Part shown: positions 16,900 through 25,541 of the stretch, one piece after another
Layout: the number at the start of each line of letters is the position of its first letter
Position numbering within the stretch: position 1 is the stretch's first letter
The notes under the pieces: generated by a model
What the model saw: the letters and a program-made list of their open reading frames with translations, nothing else
Told to the model about the DNA's origin: nothing
The model's database searches: none
Program-made: the position numbers and the translations under genes
NCBI RefSeq assembly: GCF_014698835.1
Contig: NZ_JACJTU010000041.1
Span: forward strand, 1 to 64,000
Length of the DNA stretch: 64,000 nucleotides
Reading direction: 5' to 3'
Source of the DNA: Nostoc paludosum FACHB-159
GTDB taxonomy: Bacteria; Cyanobacteriota; Cyanobacteriia; Cyanobacteriales; Nostocaceae

Positions 16900-17682
16900 T
16901 TAAGGATGATAAATCAGGGATGCTGTAGCAACATCTTCCTTGATGAGCGGCTGATACTCTTCACCAGAAAAGGGATGAAAATTGTCTTTGCGTAAAGCCG
17001 TTATCCTACATAATAGACGGAACTGGAACGGTGTAGGTGGTAAATTTACACGCTCTACACGCAGGTCTACTGAAGAAGGATCTTGACGAAGAAGCTCAAA
17101 AACTTCACTTCGTAAATACCGTGGGCAGTAACCTACGATACAGTGATTCTCGCTATGGAGAGTTAATGCCAGGGAATCATGAGGATTTTGAAATTTGTGA
17201 GCTAACCATAACTTCTCTTCTGGCTCCAAGTGATTAATCCGCTCAATTGCAGATTCAGGTAGATGTCTTAGCCCGTGGGCGAAAAAGTGTAACTGATACT
17301 GGCCTGCTGCATCTGGCTCAGGGCAGGGGAAGACGGCGAGACTGTCTGTTTCCCGTTGTCCACCACTACGGGCTAAAATTGCCAGTGGATCTACTTCATG
17401 CTCTGAAATATTCAGCCATTGCAGAAAATTGGCGTAATCAGGGCGGGAACTGGACATCAGCCGATTAGAAAAAACTGGAAATAAGTGGGTTGATGTATAT
17501 ACTTGTTCTAAGTGAGGAAATGAAGATAAAGGTGAAAAACTGCACATCTGTTGTGCCTCTTTTACACCTTGGGTGTAGACAAACTTGTATCTTGCACCGT
17601 CAAATGTTAACCGACCAATGGGAAACCAAGAGCGGCTCTCCGGGTCTTGCCAAGCTAAAAATAGTGTTTTTTGTGTCTTCAC
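16900..17682 (-). CDS. HipA N-subdomain-like protein fused to a HIRAN domain
   Basis: 260 residues, GTG start overlapping the upstream kinase stop by 4 bp (GTGA), so translation is coupled. Residues 1-85 resemble the N-terminal subdomain of HipA-type proteins (FLAWQDPESRSWFPIGRLTF, then FVYTQGV.EA and LFPVFSNR). Residues about 145-235 resemble a HIRAN domain (PHDSLALTL, IVGYCPRYL). HIRAN domains bind DNA ends or are found with nucleases and helicases. In split HipA systems such as HipBST, the N-subdomain is a separate small protein that restrains the kinase; here that piece carries HIRAN. Partner role to the kinase is inferred. No separate HipB was recognised. Confidence 0.65.
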   Translation of the reverse strand: MKTQKTLFLAWQDPESRSWFPIGRLTFDGARYKFVYTQGVKEAQQMCSFSPLSSFPHLEQVYTSTHLFPVFSNRLMSSSRPDYANFLQWLNISEHEVDPLAILARSGGQRETDSLAVFPCPEPDAAGQYQLHFFAHGLRHLPESAIERINHLEPEEKLWLAHKFQNPHDSLALTLHSENHCIVGYCPRYLRSEVFELLRQDPSSVDLRVERVNLPPTPFQFRLLCRITALRKDNFHPFSGEEYQPLIKEDVATASLIYHP

Positions 17683-18599
17683 TGGAGCGATTTCCTTAAA
17701 TCAAGTAGCTTATTTTGGTTGACTGACAAAATCTTCTGTGCAAACTCAATAGCAACAGTTGAGATACGCGATTTGTCAATGCGATTAAAAATCAAGCGTG
17801 TATTCGCTCTTGAGATGCTTTCAAGACGAGCCAGCCAGATATGGGCAGCTTGGGGGTAACGGAAAGCAACTCGGTGAAATACATCAAAAGTTTTTAGGGG
17901 CTTTTTGTCTTCAACACTGTTATAAAAAGCAGAATAACATTTATTTGCATAAGCCTCGACTGAGCGTTTCTGTCTCTGTTCGTCAGGGAGGTCACGTCCT
18001 AGAGAAGAGGCATGGTCATAGGTGGGTGCTAAGTGTATAGTTTCTGTGGATGCTACCCTATTTCGTAGAAAACCCCAGTTTTCGTGGTGACGATCTCCGT
18101 TGCCAATCCAAGCATCTAACAGAAGGTAGCCAACAAACACTTCCACGGCTTTTTGGATACCGCTCGGTGGTGTCCAAGCTATTGGCAGTCCCACATCCAA
18201 TGCTTCTATCACTTGCACAACAATATCTATTGTATGCTGTGATACGCCGTAGGTGGCGAAAGTTGGGTAATTTGGCACAACTGGCGTGAGAATTTCATTG
18301 CCATGAACAAGCGTCCCTCCTGGTGGTAAAAAGTTCGGTGAAACTACACCCCGATTACCTTCCCAAGTTTCAGCTAGATGATAAGTGGCGTGGGGTAATC
18401 CTAAAAGAAAAGACAACTCTGATGCTACTTTCTCTGCCCAATCTTCTCCTAAATTTTGTCGCGCTTGCTTATATAGGCAGCGACCAAGTTGTTCATGCTC
18501 AAACCAAAATTTATACTTACTGCCCATCACTTCGTTACTGGAAAGCTCATAATCGGCTTCGGTAACAAAAATGATAGGAAATTCAGGAGTCGGATTCAT
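17679..18599 (-). CDS. HipA-like serine/threonine kinase (split form)
   Basis: 306 residues, ATG start. HipA-type kinase motifs: a candidate ATP lysine in LYKQARQNLGEDWAEKVASE (Lys44), catalytic Asp169 and Asn174 in GNGDRHHENWGFL, and a metal-binding Asp195 in LAPTYDHASSLG. HipA toxins phosphorylate targets such as aminoacyl-tRNA synthetases and slow growth. The usual N-terminal subdomain is absent; it is encoded by the next gene with a HIRAN domain. Tandem iterons lie 86 bp upstream of the start, so the operon may share control with the partition locus. It could also be a CtkA-like or regulatory kinase. Confidence 0.75.
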   Translation of the reverse strand: MNPTPEFPIIFVTEADYELSSNEVMGSKYKFWFEHEQLGRCLYKQARQNLGEDWAEKVASELSFLLGLPHATYHLAETWEGNRGVVSPNFLPPGGTLVHGNEILTPVVPNYPTFATYGVSQHTIDIVVQVIEALDVGLPIAWTPPSGIQKAVEVFVGYLLLDAWIGNGDRHHENWGFLRNRVASTETIHLAPTYDHASSLGRDLPDEQRQKRSVEAYANKCYSAFYNSVEDKKPLKTFDVFHRVAFRYPQAAHIWLARLESISRANTRLIFNRIDKSRISTVAIEFAQKILSVNQNKLLDLRKSLQ

Positions 18600-18684
18600 T
18601 TAGGTCATTGACAATCAGTAGGCATTTTTCGCTCTCATTAAGCATAGCTTGCTTCATCTATAACAAGGTTTCCTTAAAAAAATT

Positions 18685-18732
18685 TGAGTATTTACTCAAA
18701 TGAATACTTACTCAAATGAGTGTTTACTCAAA
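18685..18732. repeat. Three tandem 16-bp iterons upstream of the kinase operon
   Basis: Three direct units: TGAGTATTTACTCAAA (18685-18700), TGAATACTTACTCAAA (18701-18716) and TGAGTGTTTACTCAAA (18717-18732). They lie between the divergent kinase and parA genes. ParG-type ribbon-helix-helix proteins bind arrays of ACTC boxes, so these probably form the operator or centromere; this link is inference. Confidence 0.8.
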
Positions 18733-18833
18733 ATACTGTAGTCTATCTCATCAACTAAAACTCGCTCTTTCGTGATTCAGAATTTTGTTTGATTTTTAAC
18801 TTGTCATTACTCAGAATTAATGCTTTGATGATT

Positions 18834-18865
18834 TGAGTATTTACTCAAATGAACGTTTACTCAAA
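18834..18865. promoter_or_regulatory. Two tandem iterons just upstream of parA
   Basis: TGAGTATTTACTCAAA (18834-18849) and TGAACGTTTACTCAAA (18850-18865), the second ending 15 bp before the parA ATG. The position fits an autoregulatory operator for the parA/parG-like operon. Confidence 0.75.
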
Positions 18866-18880
18866 TGCTGGAGTCCATAA

Positions 18881-19522
18881 ATGCCAACAGTTATCGCCAT
18901 CCTGAACCAGAAGGGAGGCTCAGGTAAAACAACGATTGCTACTAATCTTGCTCATGCACTGAAGCGGGATAGTTACACAGTATTACTGGTAGATTCAGAT
19001 CCACAGGGCAGTGCTAGAGATTGGAACGAAGCAAGTGGAGGGAACATCATCCCGGTTGTGGGACTAGACCGAGAAACACTAGCTAAGGACTTACAAGCTA
19101 TATCGCAAGGATACGACTGGATTGTAATTGACGGTGCGCCGCAAATCGCCAAGCTTAGTGCAGCTGCAGTCAAGGCTGCTGATTTGGTTCTTATACCTGT
19201 ACAGCCAAGCCCCTATGATATTTGGGCTTGTGCAGACTTGGTTGATATTATCGCCGCACGTCGAGAAGTCACCAACGGTAAACCAAAAGCCGCTTTTGTC
19301 ATTAGCAGAGCAATCAAAAATACCAAGCTCAGTGGGGAGATTAATCAAGCACTCTCAGATTACGGGTTACCTGTACTTAAGGCAGGCACGACTCAACGGG
19401 TAGTCTACCCCACCACGGCAGCCGAGGGATTAACTGTTTTCAGTGACCCCAGCAGCGATGCGGCTAAAGAAATTAATACACTCAAAAAGGAAGTGTTGGA
19501 GGTACTTAAGCATGGTGCTTAA
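18881..19522 (+). CDS. parA: Small ParA (ParF-type) partition ATPase
   Basis: 213 residues. Walker A NQKGGSGKTT (residues 9-18), A' region VLLVDSDPQGSARDW, Walker B YDWIVIDGAPQ, and LVLIPVQPSPYDIWA further on. The short length and absence of a DNA-binding extension place it with ParF/type Ib proteins, which pair with a small ribbon-helix-helix partner; such a gene overlaps its 3' end. It is a different subtype from the ParA at 4926, which supports two replicons being joined here. Confidence 0.92.
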   Translation: MPTVIAILNQKGGSGKTTIATNLAHALKRDSYTVLLVDSDPQGSARDWNEASGGNIIPVVGLDRETLAKDLQAISQGYDWIVIDGAPQIAKLSAAAVKAADLVLIPVQPSPYDIWACADLVDIIAARREVTNGKPKAAFVISRAIKNTKLSGEINQALSDYGLPVLKAGTTQRVVYPTTAAEGLTVFSDPSSDAAKEINTLKKEVLEVLKHGA

Positions 19523-19736
19523 AGCAAAGAAAACACGACGCGACCACGAGCAGAAAAACTTGGCGATTGAAGAAGCAAGTAAGGAAGAAACTACCCGCCT
19601 CAATGCGGAAATACCAGTCAGCTTACACAACAAAGTTAAGATACGGGCCATAGAGGAAGGCAAGGGTAGCAGCATTACCAACATTGTGATCCAGGCATTA
19701 GAAGCGTATCTAGATACCCCAGTCTCCAAAGATTGA
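19512..19736 (+). CDS. ParG-like ribbon-helix-helix centromere-binding protein
   Basis: 74 residues from ATG 19512, overlapping the parA end by 11 bp. A basic, flexible N-terminus (KAKKTRRDHEQK) precedes a ribbon-helix-helix pattern: strand TTRLNAEIPVSL, helix HNKVKIRAIEEG, helix SSITNIVIQALEAYL. ParG-type proteins bind ACTC-box repeats, repress their operon and stimulate ParF through an N-terminal tail. The flanking iterons are ACTC-rich. An upstream in-frame ATG at 19443 is unlikely because it lies deep in parA. Confidence 0.8.
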   Translation: MVLKAKKTRRDHEQKNLAIEEASKEETTRLNAEIPVSLHNKVKIRAIEEGKGSSITNIVIQALEAYLDTPVSKD

Positions 19737-19749
19737 GTAAAACTTCATT

Positions 19750-19765
19750 TGAGTAAATACTCAAA
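19750..19765. repeat. Single iteron after the parG-like gene
   Basis: TGAGTAAATACTCAAA, flanked by degenerate GAGT and ACTC boxes (19733-19770), lies just after the parG-like stop. It closes the iteron set around the partition locus. Confidence 0.65.
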
Positions 19766-20402
19766 TACTCATAACTAAATCTCTCTATATAAAAGGCGAT
19801 CAGCTTCGCTGGTGCTGAAAGCAATCGCCTCTGGGCGCAGCAAGAAGCACCGTGTCATGGCAGTTTGTGTAACAAATAATTACAAATGTAGGACGATTTA
19901 CCAAGTATGTCCTAGATACATCTGACTTTTTTAGGGTCAGAAGATATCAGCATTAAATATAGATTTTCATCAATGGTTTTGTTGATTTTTTAGTAATTTA
20001 TTGATGATAATCAAGTCAAGTAAGAAAAAAGTAAGAAATTAATCTAATATCTATGCTAAAAGCCGTGCTAGATAAGGTTTTGAAGTAGGTGCGGTTTCGC
20101 AAGCTTGTTGCGCGGTCGGGGCTATGGGAGAAAATTGCGATCGTCTCCGACGGGGCGGAGCATCCAAAAGTAAGAAAATCCCGCCGCGAATTTCTGAGTT
20201 TTATTTGTCACAGCCGAGACTTATCAGTGATTTTTCAAGCCAATGCGGTGCATCTCTATTGTGCGGTCGGGGCTTCCAAAGTGCGATCGCACTCTCAAGC
20301 GCCTCAAGAGCTTCGACCGAGCAACTCACTTGCGCGGTACTGGCTAAAACAGATTTCTTAGCTTAAACTTTAACAAAAATGACATAGTGATCCTTTTTAT
20401 CT
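19766..20402. other. Intergenic region with GCGGTCGGGGCT repeats
   Basis: About 640 bp. The right half (20090-20345) is richer in G+C and holds two copies of a GCGGTCGGGGCT motif (near 20111 and 20262) and HIP1-type sites. Overlapping frames of 80-90 codons here have unusual composition and no start signal, so I do not call a gene. It may be degraded repeat DNA. Confidence 0.4.
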
Positions 20403-20822
20403 ATGCAAATTGATTTCAATTTTTTGTTATTTACAATCTTATTCTTAATAATCTGTGGAGTAATATTTTATTGTATTATAAGTCTTTTTTTGGAGGTACT
20501 ATCTTTATTAATTATAACTAGTGATGTGTCTATAACCTGCTCTTTTGATAAAGAAGCCAACCTCATGACTTTAACTCGTAGCAGATGGCTAGGAATTTTT
20601 GGGAAACTAGTTATTCAGCATAAATTAGATGAACTTGTTGATGTAAAGGTCGAAAGTACTGATGGCGAAGAAAGTACTGTCTATCGAGTTGTTTTTATAT
20701 TAAATTCGGGTGAAATTTTACCTTTAACTTATCTTTATAGTTCTGGTTCTGCAAGTAAATATCAAATAGCTAAAATGATTAAAATTTTTTTGAACCCTAA
20801 TGCTGAGAGTATTAATACTTAA
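20403..20822 (+). CDS. Hypothetical membrane protein, 139 residues
   Basis: An N-terminal hydrophobic stretch of about 45 residues (FNFLLFTILFLIICGVIFYC onward) probably makes two membrane segments. A soluble beta-rich C-terminus of about 85 residues follows (LTRSRWLGIFGKL, VYRVVFILNSGEILPLTYLY). It resembles generic small cyanobacterial membrane proteins with a PH-like or beta-sandwich tail. Two hairpins after the stop support it being an independent transcript. Function unknown. Confidence 0.6.
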   Translation: MQIDFNFLLFTILFLIICGVIFYCIISLFLEVLSLLIITSDVSITCSFDKEANLMTLTRSRWLGIFGKLVIQHKLDELVDVKVESTDGEESTVYRVVFILNSGEILPLTYLYSSGSASKYQIAKMIKIFLNPNAESINT

Positions 20823-20831
20823 ATAGCTGTC

Positions 20832-20883
20832 TTTTAAGAACTGAAATAAAGTTCTTAAAAATCTATAGTTAGTCTAACTATAG
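20832..20883 (+). terminator. Two consecutive hairpins, probable terminator
   Basis: TTTTAAGAACT (20832-20842) pairs perfectly with AGTTCTTAAAA (20850-20860) across a 7-bp loop. CTATAGTTAG (20863-20872) then pairs with CTAACTATAG (20874-20883). They start ten bases after the stop of the membrane protein gene. The first stem ends in an A/T tract and could terminate in either direction. Confidence 0.55.
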
Positions 20884-21000
20884 AATCTACTTTAATGTCG
20901 TCAAACCCATATATCACGACATTTCCTAAAATAGTGTTTAAAAAGCAGTAGTCCAAAATTAGCGATCGCACTTATCAACTTAAAAAATTTTACAGAAGGT

Positions 21001-21414
21001 ATGACTATAATTATAGGTCAATGCTATAAATGCCATAACTCAATAGAAATTGAAGTTAACCAAACAGCAATTCATGAGAAATTAAGATGGTATCTTTCTT
21101 ATAATTGCCCGTTTTGTAGTGCTGCCATTGAAATGGATGACGTAAATTTACTACCAGAAGATATTCGCCAAAAAGTATTTTTAGAGGAAGGAGAATGGGA
21201 AATAATAGTTGAAAATCTTGAAAAACAAAAGCGGCTTATTATCAAATGTTTGCGTCAGATTTTTGGAATATCTACAAACGAGTTATATCAAAAGCTAAAA
21301 GAACTTAATGCTAAATCTGGGGTTATTTATAGCGGGACTAAAGTAGAAATGGATTGGTTGTATACTCGTTTACAGATGAACGGTGTAGAGTCGATTATCG
21401 TACAGCGCAAATAA
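21001..21414 (+). CDS. Zinc-ribbon protein with an L7/L12-like tail
   Basis: 137 residues. The start carries CYKCHN and NCPFC, two CxxC pairs (residues about 8-11 and 36-39) that form a likely zinc ribbon. The C-terminal 50 residues (KCLRQIFGISTNELYQKLKEL, then a strand-helix unit ending GVESIIVQRK) look like the alpha/beta fold seen in ribosomal L7/L12 C-terminal-like domains. No partner gene is evident. Function unknown; the zinc ribbon is the firmest part of the call. Confidence 0.6.
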   Translation: MTIIIGQCYKCHNSIEIEVNQTAIHEKLRWYLSYNCPFCSAAIEMDDVNLLPEDIRQKVFLEEGEWEIIVENLEKQKRLIIKCLRQIFGISTNELYQKLKELNAKSGVIYSGTKVEMDWLYTRLQMNGVESIIVQRK

Positions 21415-21750
21415 ACTTCAGGAAACTAAATTTTAAGCAGTCTTAAAAATTTCAATTAAATTTTATATATGTTTGTTCTTTAAGGTGGCTGTGTATATCT
21501 ATGAAAATTATGGCAGTGTGATAGCTTTTATTTTATAGATTTATATTTATACATTATTAAAAAATCGCTCAGGATTTCTATGATAGCCGCGACTGAGCAA
21601 GGAAGTTACACCTCATTGGCGGCGGTCAGCTTTATAAATACCTCTTTCTAACCAGGGAATCAAATTTTTTTCTTACTTGCTTTTCTTACTTGCTTAGATA
21701 TTTATTTGGCTCTGGTGTAATACATCGCACTACAATATTTAACCCAAACT
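21415..21750. other. Convergent intergenic region
   Basis: 336 bp between convergent genes. It contains an imperfect inverted pair GCTCAG/CTGAGC (near 21567 and 21592) that might contribute to termination. No gene seen. Confidence 0.35.
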
Positions 21751-22392
21751 CTACAAATATTCAATCCGGCAGAAACCCCGTCGCCATTGCTGTTTCTGTT
21801 CTTTACTCACAGGACTGTAACTAGCCCAAATACTTCCATCTGGTGCTGAATATAAAAACGTAATTACAGCCTGTTGAGTGCCAAAATTACCAGTTTTAAT
21901 TTCTATTTCCTCACCTACGGTAAAGGTCTGTCCCTGGCTATTAGTTGCTGTCTCTAATTGTTTATATGATAGTTTTTTACTTGATTGCGTCAGTTCTTTA
22001 TCTAGTTCAGTTTCTCCTAAAACCTCAAATACCGTCTCAGCATTTGCAGTTAATTCTTCTACATTAACTGGTGTTGTCTCTATAAGCGGAGGTAAGTCAG
22101 ACTGTTCATTATCAGAGATTATTGTTTGAGACGCAGCATCAGAAGTCAGGACAGGATTACTATATTTTTCTGAAACTTTAATACTTTCACTCTGGTGATT
22201 ATTTACTTTTAACTCAGGCTCAATTGGATTATTTTCCTTTGGTACAGCAGTTGATAACTCCAGTGGTGCAGAACTATTGGCTGATGTATCTGTAGGATTT
22301 TGCTTAACGATACGCAGAATAGCAGGTTTTTGAGGCGTGGCTATTTCTGGTGATGATTGGCTGTTAGTTTTTTGAGATTTACGCTTGGGCAT
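21751..22392 (-). CDS. Hypothetical protein with disordered N-terminus and SH3-like tail
   Basis: 213 residues. The first 130 are low-complexity, rich in Ser, Thr, Pro, Glu and Asn, and start with basic MPKRKSQK. The last 70 (YKQLETATNSQGQTFTVGEEIEIKTG region, then AVITFLYSAPDGSIWASYSPV and RGFCRIEYL) look like a small beta-barrel. It lies 63 bp after the 230-residue protein on the same strand, downstream of the mobilisation genes, and may belong to that operon. No function is assigned. Confidence 0.6.
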   Translation of the reverse strand: MPKRKSQKTNSQSSPEIATPQKPAILRIVKQNPTDTSANSSAPLELSTAVPKENNPIEPELKVNNHQSESIKVSEKYSNPVLTSDAASQTIISDNEQSDLPPLIETTPVNVEELTANAETVFEVLGETELDKELTQSSKKLSYKQLETATNSQGQTFTVGEEIEIKTGNFGTQQAVITFLYSAPDGSIWASYSPVSKEQKQQWRRGFCRIEYL

Positions 22393-22455
22393 AACGAGTT
22401 ATTTACGGCTCAATACTTTTTGGTATGGGGGAAGCAAACACAAAGTCAGTCATGA

Positions 22456-23148
22456 TTAAACTGATTCGGTTATCTGTAGCGTAGGATTAGCTGAGACTGA
22501 CTCGTGATTATTTTCAGATGGAGGAGTTGATAACTTTTTAGCTTTTGATTGCTTTTGACGCATAAATTTAATACATTCCCCTGATTGAATCACTAAGTTA
22601 GTCCCTACACGCTGCACATGAAGATGCCAGAAATGCCCAGCCGATTTAGGCGGTAAAAATCCTAATAGCCTTAACTTAAAATCAGGAGGATTATCGTTTT
22701 CTGTCCGAGGTGTCCGCCGAATTTTTACTGTCACTATCCCCAATTCAAAGTCCTGATATATTACTTCTCCTTGGATGGAAAAAATATCAGCTTGAGACTG
22801 TAATTCAGTTTTGATGATTTCCGTATAATTTGGGACTACTTTCACGCTAATCAAACTGAGATAAAGCCCTATTTCCAAATCATTCTGTGGAGTTTTAGGA
22901 TAAGCAGTCCACAAATAATCTGATGATAAATCCAGATGATGAGCAACCAGTTTAACCATTTGATTCATGAGATTGACATTGATTATTACACCGTCTGTTG
23001 TGATTAGTTCCCCTTTACGTATATTCTCGGCACTAGGAACATAATGTCCCCATATCCGACCAATTGCCCGATATTGTAGAGAGTCTATAGGGGCGAAAAG
23101 ATTTTTATTATTTGGTGATAACTGTTGTGTATCGGTAGGAATAGTCAT
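22456..23148 (-). CDS. Hypothetical protein, 230 residues
   Basis: ATG start. Beta-rich central part with YRAIGRIWGHYVPSAENIRKG near residue 27 and LRLLGFLPPKSAGHFWHLHVQRVG near 160; the pattern suggests an OB-like fold. A Ser/Glu/Asn-rich tail follows. The start motif (RIWG.Y.PS) is reminiscent of conserved cyanobacterial plasmid proteins, but I cannot name a family. Same strand as, and next to, the 213-residue gene and the relaxase, so possibly a plasmid-maintenance accessory. Confidence 0.6.
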   Translation of the reverse strand: MTIPTDTQQLSPNNKNLFAPIDSLQYRAIGRIWGHYVPSAENIRKGELITTDGVIINVNLMNQMVKLVAHHLDLSSDYLWTAYPKTPQNDLEIGLYLSLISVKVVPNYTEIIKTELQSQADIFSIQGEVIYQDFELGIVTVKIRRTPRTENDNPPDFKLRLLGFLPPKSAGHFWHLHVQRVGTNLVIQSGECIKFMRQKQSKAKKLSTPPSENNHESVSANPTLQITESV

Positions 23149-23353
23149 ACTCTCAATTTTAAAGATTTCCTGGAAATAATTTGTGATTTATCAAATATCT
23201 CTAGTATGAATTCTCAGTAAACTAGACGGGTAAAATCAGGAGTTTCAGTTAATAATTTTGAACTAGACAATTGTAACAGTTATAGGTAGCCAGGAAACCA
23301 ACTTTAAATAATAGTTCAACTGCAACTGCTGCTCGACTACATTTCACTTTTCT

Positions 23354-25009
23354 TTACCGTGATAATCCTCTAGTCCGAGTGATTGATTGCTGTCGTTCAT
23401 GTTCTATATATTCCAGCAATATCTGCTTGGCTTTTTGCCAAGTTTCAATATCTGACTGCTTGACTTCACCTATATTTACTACAGAATACTCAATCTCACC
23501 TTGAGGGTTACGGTTGACTTGGACACGAAAAACCTCTCCTCGCTCATCATGAGTAAACACTAATTCTCTACCCTGTTTTGATAGGCTAGAGTGTTTAAAT
23601 TTCAGGCTATCTTTACCAGTATCTTCAATTAGGTGATTGATTAGCTCTACACCTACGGGGACTGCTATAGCTAATAATTCTTGTCTTAATTGCTGTTGTT
23701 CTGCTTGTTGTGATTCAGGTGATGGTTGCTGTTTGGCTAACTGATTTTTAGCAATCAATACTAAAGCTCTGGCTTCTTCTTGATTCCATAGTGCGGGGCT
23801 GGCTTTGAGTATTTCTGCAACTTCTGGGTCGGTTTTACCATCTTGTATGGCTCTGACCGCTACTTGTTTATCTCTGTCTGTGAACAATTCATTCTCTAGT
23901 TCTAAGCTGTAATGCCTGTATAGCTCTAATGATTGAGTCTGAGTTATTGGGGGTTTAATTTCTGTTATAGGCTCGGATTGTTTGGGTAATATCTCCAGAT
24001 TATCTGTAGTTATAGTAGATGTTGCTTGCTCTATTATTTGTTGATTAATTGGCGGAATTGGGGCTGATTCTATGAGGTCAGTGAGGCGTTTAATTTCTGC
24101 ATCATCCCGTAATGGTTCATAATTTATGGCTAATTCACTTTGAAGTTTGCTAAATGAGCATTTGTATTTATTGAGATTACCTCCCTGTTTCCACAGTAGT
24201 CGGGGCGAACCATCTTCATTAACTGAGCCGATATCAATACCAAACTTAATGCCTCTGACTGCACCATGACTGTAATAACTCACGATGGCTTTGATTTGAT
24301 GCTCTGACCATAATCGCTCAATAAACTCTGGCATTGTGGGTTTAGAAGCAGCGGCTTGCTCAATGGCTTGTCTCATTATTTCTTCGCCTGGAAGTCCATC
24401 TCGCTCTACCCGTTCCAGTTGGTTTCGAGTCATAGCTTTCCGTTTACTTTCCCAACTACTCTGTACTGGTGTGAGGTTAAATTCTCGTTCTAATAGTCGG
24501 GCTGAGTGTTCAGAATAGGCGTAATTATTCCAGGTGCGGATTGATTTACCATCGAGGTTATTGACCCTGGATGCAACGATGTGGGTGTGGTCGTGTTTTT
24601 TGTCTGAGTGTCGGGCTATGAAGAAGTCATAGGCTGGTAGTTCTGTTTCTATAAATTCATCAACTAGCTGGTTTAGTTTGGTGTCAGATATTCTTTTTAG
24701 AGGTTGTTTAACTTGGGCTTCATCACCTTTTAGCCGTGATAGCACAATGACATTTGCAAAGTGACGTTGAGAAAGATTAGCTAATTCTTCATCATTTAAA
24801 TCTCTGTCAGTCTTCGGTACACTGAGCATTAAGTGATAACAGGGGTCTTTTAGTTGCGGGTTGAGGTGGGCTGACAGGGTGAATTGCTCTACTAATTTAT
24901 CGGTGGTTATCCCGTACATATTGCCGCCAATAATCTGGGCTTTCTCTTTCTCTAGTACGTATTTGGTAGTGCCGCGAAATGATTTATTGGCTTTGATTTT
25001 GGTAATCAT
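23354..25009 (-). CDS. mobA: Relaxase/mobilisation nuclease (MobA/VirD2 type, MOB-P-like)
   Basis: 551 residues. The relaxase domain occupies about 1-260. A likely catalytic tyrosine is Tyr17 (TTKYVLE), and the metal-binding histidines are in RHSDKKHDHTHIVASRVN (His134, 139, 141, 143), the H..D..H.H.H signature of this family. The remaining 290 residues are helical and Gln/Glu-rich, with a domain near 440-530 (VELINHLIEDTGKDS..). The enzyme nicks oriT on one strand, stays attached to the 5' end and pilots transfer. It starts 4 bp after mobC. A structured oriT candidate lies upstream. No mating-pair genes are recognised, so the plasmid is mobilisable rather than self-transmissible on this evidence. 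Confidence 0.92.
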   Translation of the reverse strand: MITKIKANKSFRGTTKYVLEKEKAQIIGGNMYGITTDKLVEQFTLSAHLNPQLKDPCYHLMLSVPKTDRDLNDEELANLSQRHFANVIVLSRLKGDEAQVKQPLKRISDTKLNQLVDEFIETELPAYDFFIARHSDKKHDHTHIVASRVNNLDGKSIRTWNNYAYSEHSARLLEREFNLTPVQSSWESKRKAMTRNQLERVERDGLPGEEIMRQAIEQAAASKPTMPEFIERLWSEHQIKAIVSYYSHGAVRGIKFGIDIGSVNEDGSPRLLWKQGGNLNKYKCSFSKLQSELAINYEPLRDDAEIKRLTDLIESAPIPPINQQIIEQATSTITTDNLEILPKQSEPITEIKPPITQTQSLELYRHYSLELENELFTDRDKQVAVRAIQDGKTDPEVAEILKASPALWNQEEARALVLIAKNQLAKQQPSPESQQAEQQQLRQELLAIAVPVGVELINHLIEDTGKDSLKFKHSSLSKQGRELVFTHDERGEVFRVQVNRNPQGEIEYSVVNIGEVKQSDIETWQKAKQILLEYIEHERQQSITRTRGLSR

Positions 25010-25013
25010 TTCG

Positions 25014-25442
25014 CTAATCCTCTTCTGCTATCGGTTGAGATAAGCTGGCGTGAGTTTGTTCTAATAAGGCAGCTAGTTCTTTTATAGTTTGCAGATATTC
25101 TTTGACATTATTGGTTAGAGGTTGGCTACCAATTTTTACTGCTTCGTTGATGGCTCTGGTTTGTTGATTGAGGTTGTTACCAATTTTTTTTAGTTCGTAG
25201 ATTGTTTGTCTGTTGACTTCAGGAATAGTCAGTTTTGGTTGGGGTAAAGGGTAATCAAATAATCTCGCTCTAATATAGTCACTTTGCACGACTCCATTGC
25301 ACCGTTGTTCTAACCTAGATTTTTCGGCAGTGCTTACCCTAAAGGTGATGGTTATTTCTCGCTTTGTATCTGGCTCTATTGTCCGGTTATTTAGTGCATC
25401 TGCTAGTTGATTACTCAGGTTTGTGCGGGGGTCTATTTGCAT
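25014..25442 (-). CDS. mobC: MobC-like relaxosome accessory protein
   Basis: 142 residues. A ribbon-helix-helix-type segment (KREITITFRVSTAEKSRLEQRC) is followed by SDYIRARLFDYP and the family-typical VNRQTIYELKKIGNNLNQQTRAIN. MobC binds oriT and helps melt DNA for the relaxase. It sits directly upstream of mobA and next to a long inverted repeat, which is the standard arrangement. Confidence 0.85.
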   Translation of the reverse strand: MQIDPRTNLSNQLADALNNRTIEPDTKREITITFRVSTAEKSRLEQRCNGVVQSDYIRARLFDYPLPQPKLTIPEVNRQTIYELKKIGNNLNQQTRAINEAVKIGSQPLTNNVKEYLQTIKELAALLEQTHASLSQPIAEED

Positions 25443-25480
25443 AACTGGGCTTTTAGCTATCTGAATTTTTCTTTTTTTAA

Positions 25481-25541
25481 CCGGGTGATTCGCTGTAGCT
25501 GCTATGGCACGAAGTGCCGAGCAGGTAGGCGAATCACCCGG
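25481..25541. other. oriT: Long nested hairpin next to mobC, candidate oriT
   Basis: CCGGGTGATTCGC (25481-25493) and GCGAATCACCCGG (25529-25541) are perfect 13-bp inverted arms. Between them an inner hairpin, GGCAC-GAA-GTGCC (25506-25518), is surrounded by partially paired bases. It lies 38 bp upstream of mobC on the divergent side. oriT sites next to mobCA operons usually contain such inverted repeats with a nic site at their edge. I cannot place nic. Confidence 0.6.

Noticed and set aside
16706..19765. The short repeats as a CRISPR array
   Set aside because: The units are tandem 16-bp palindromic iterons without spacers of constant length, and no cas genes are present.
20089..20366. Two overlapping plus-strand frames of 80-90 codons
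   Set aside because: They overlap each other, have odd composition, no ribosome site, and cover repeated GCGGTCGGGGCT motifs.
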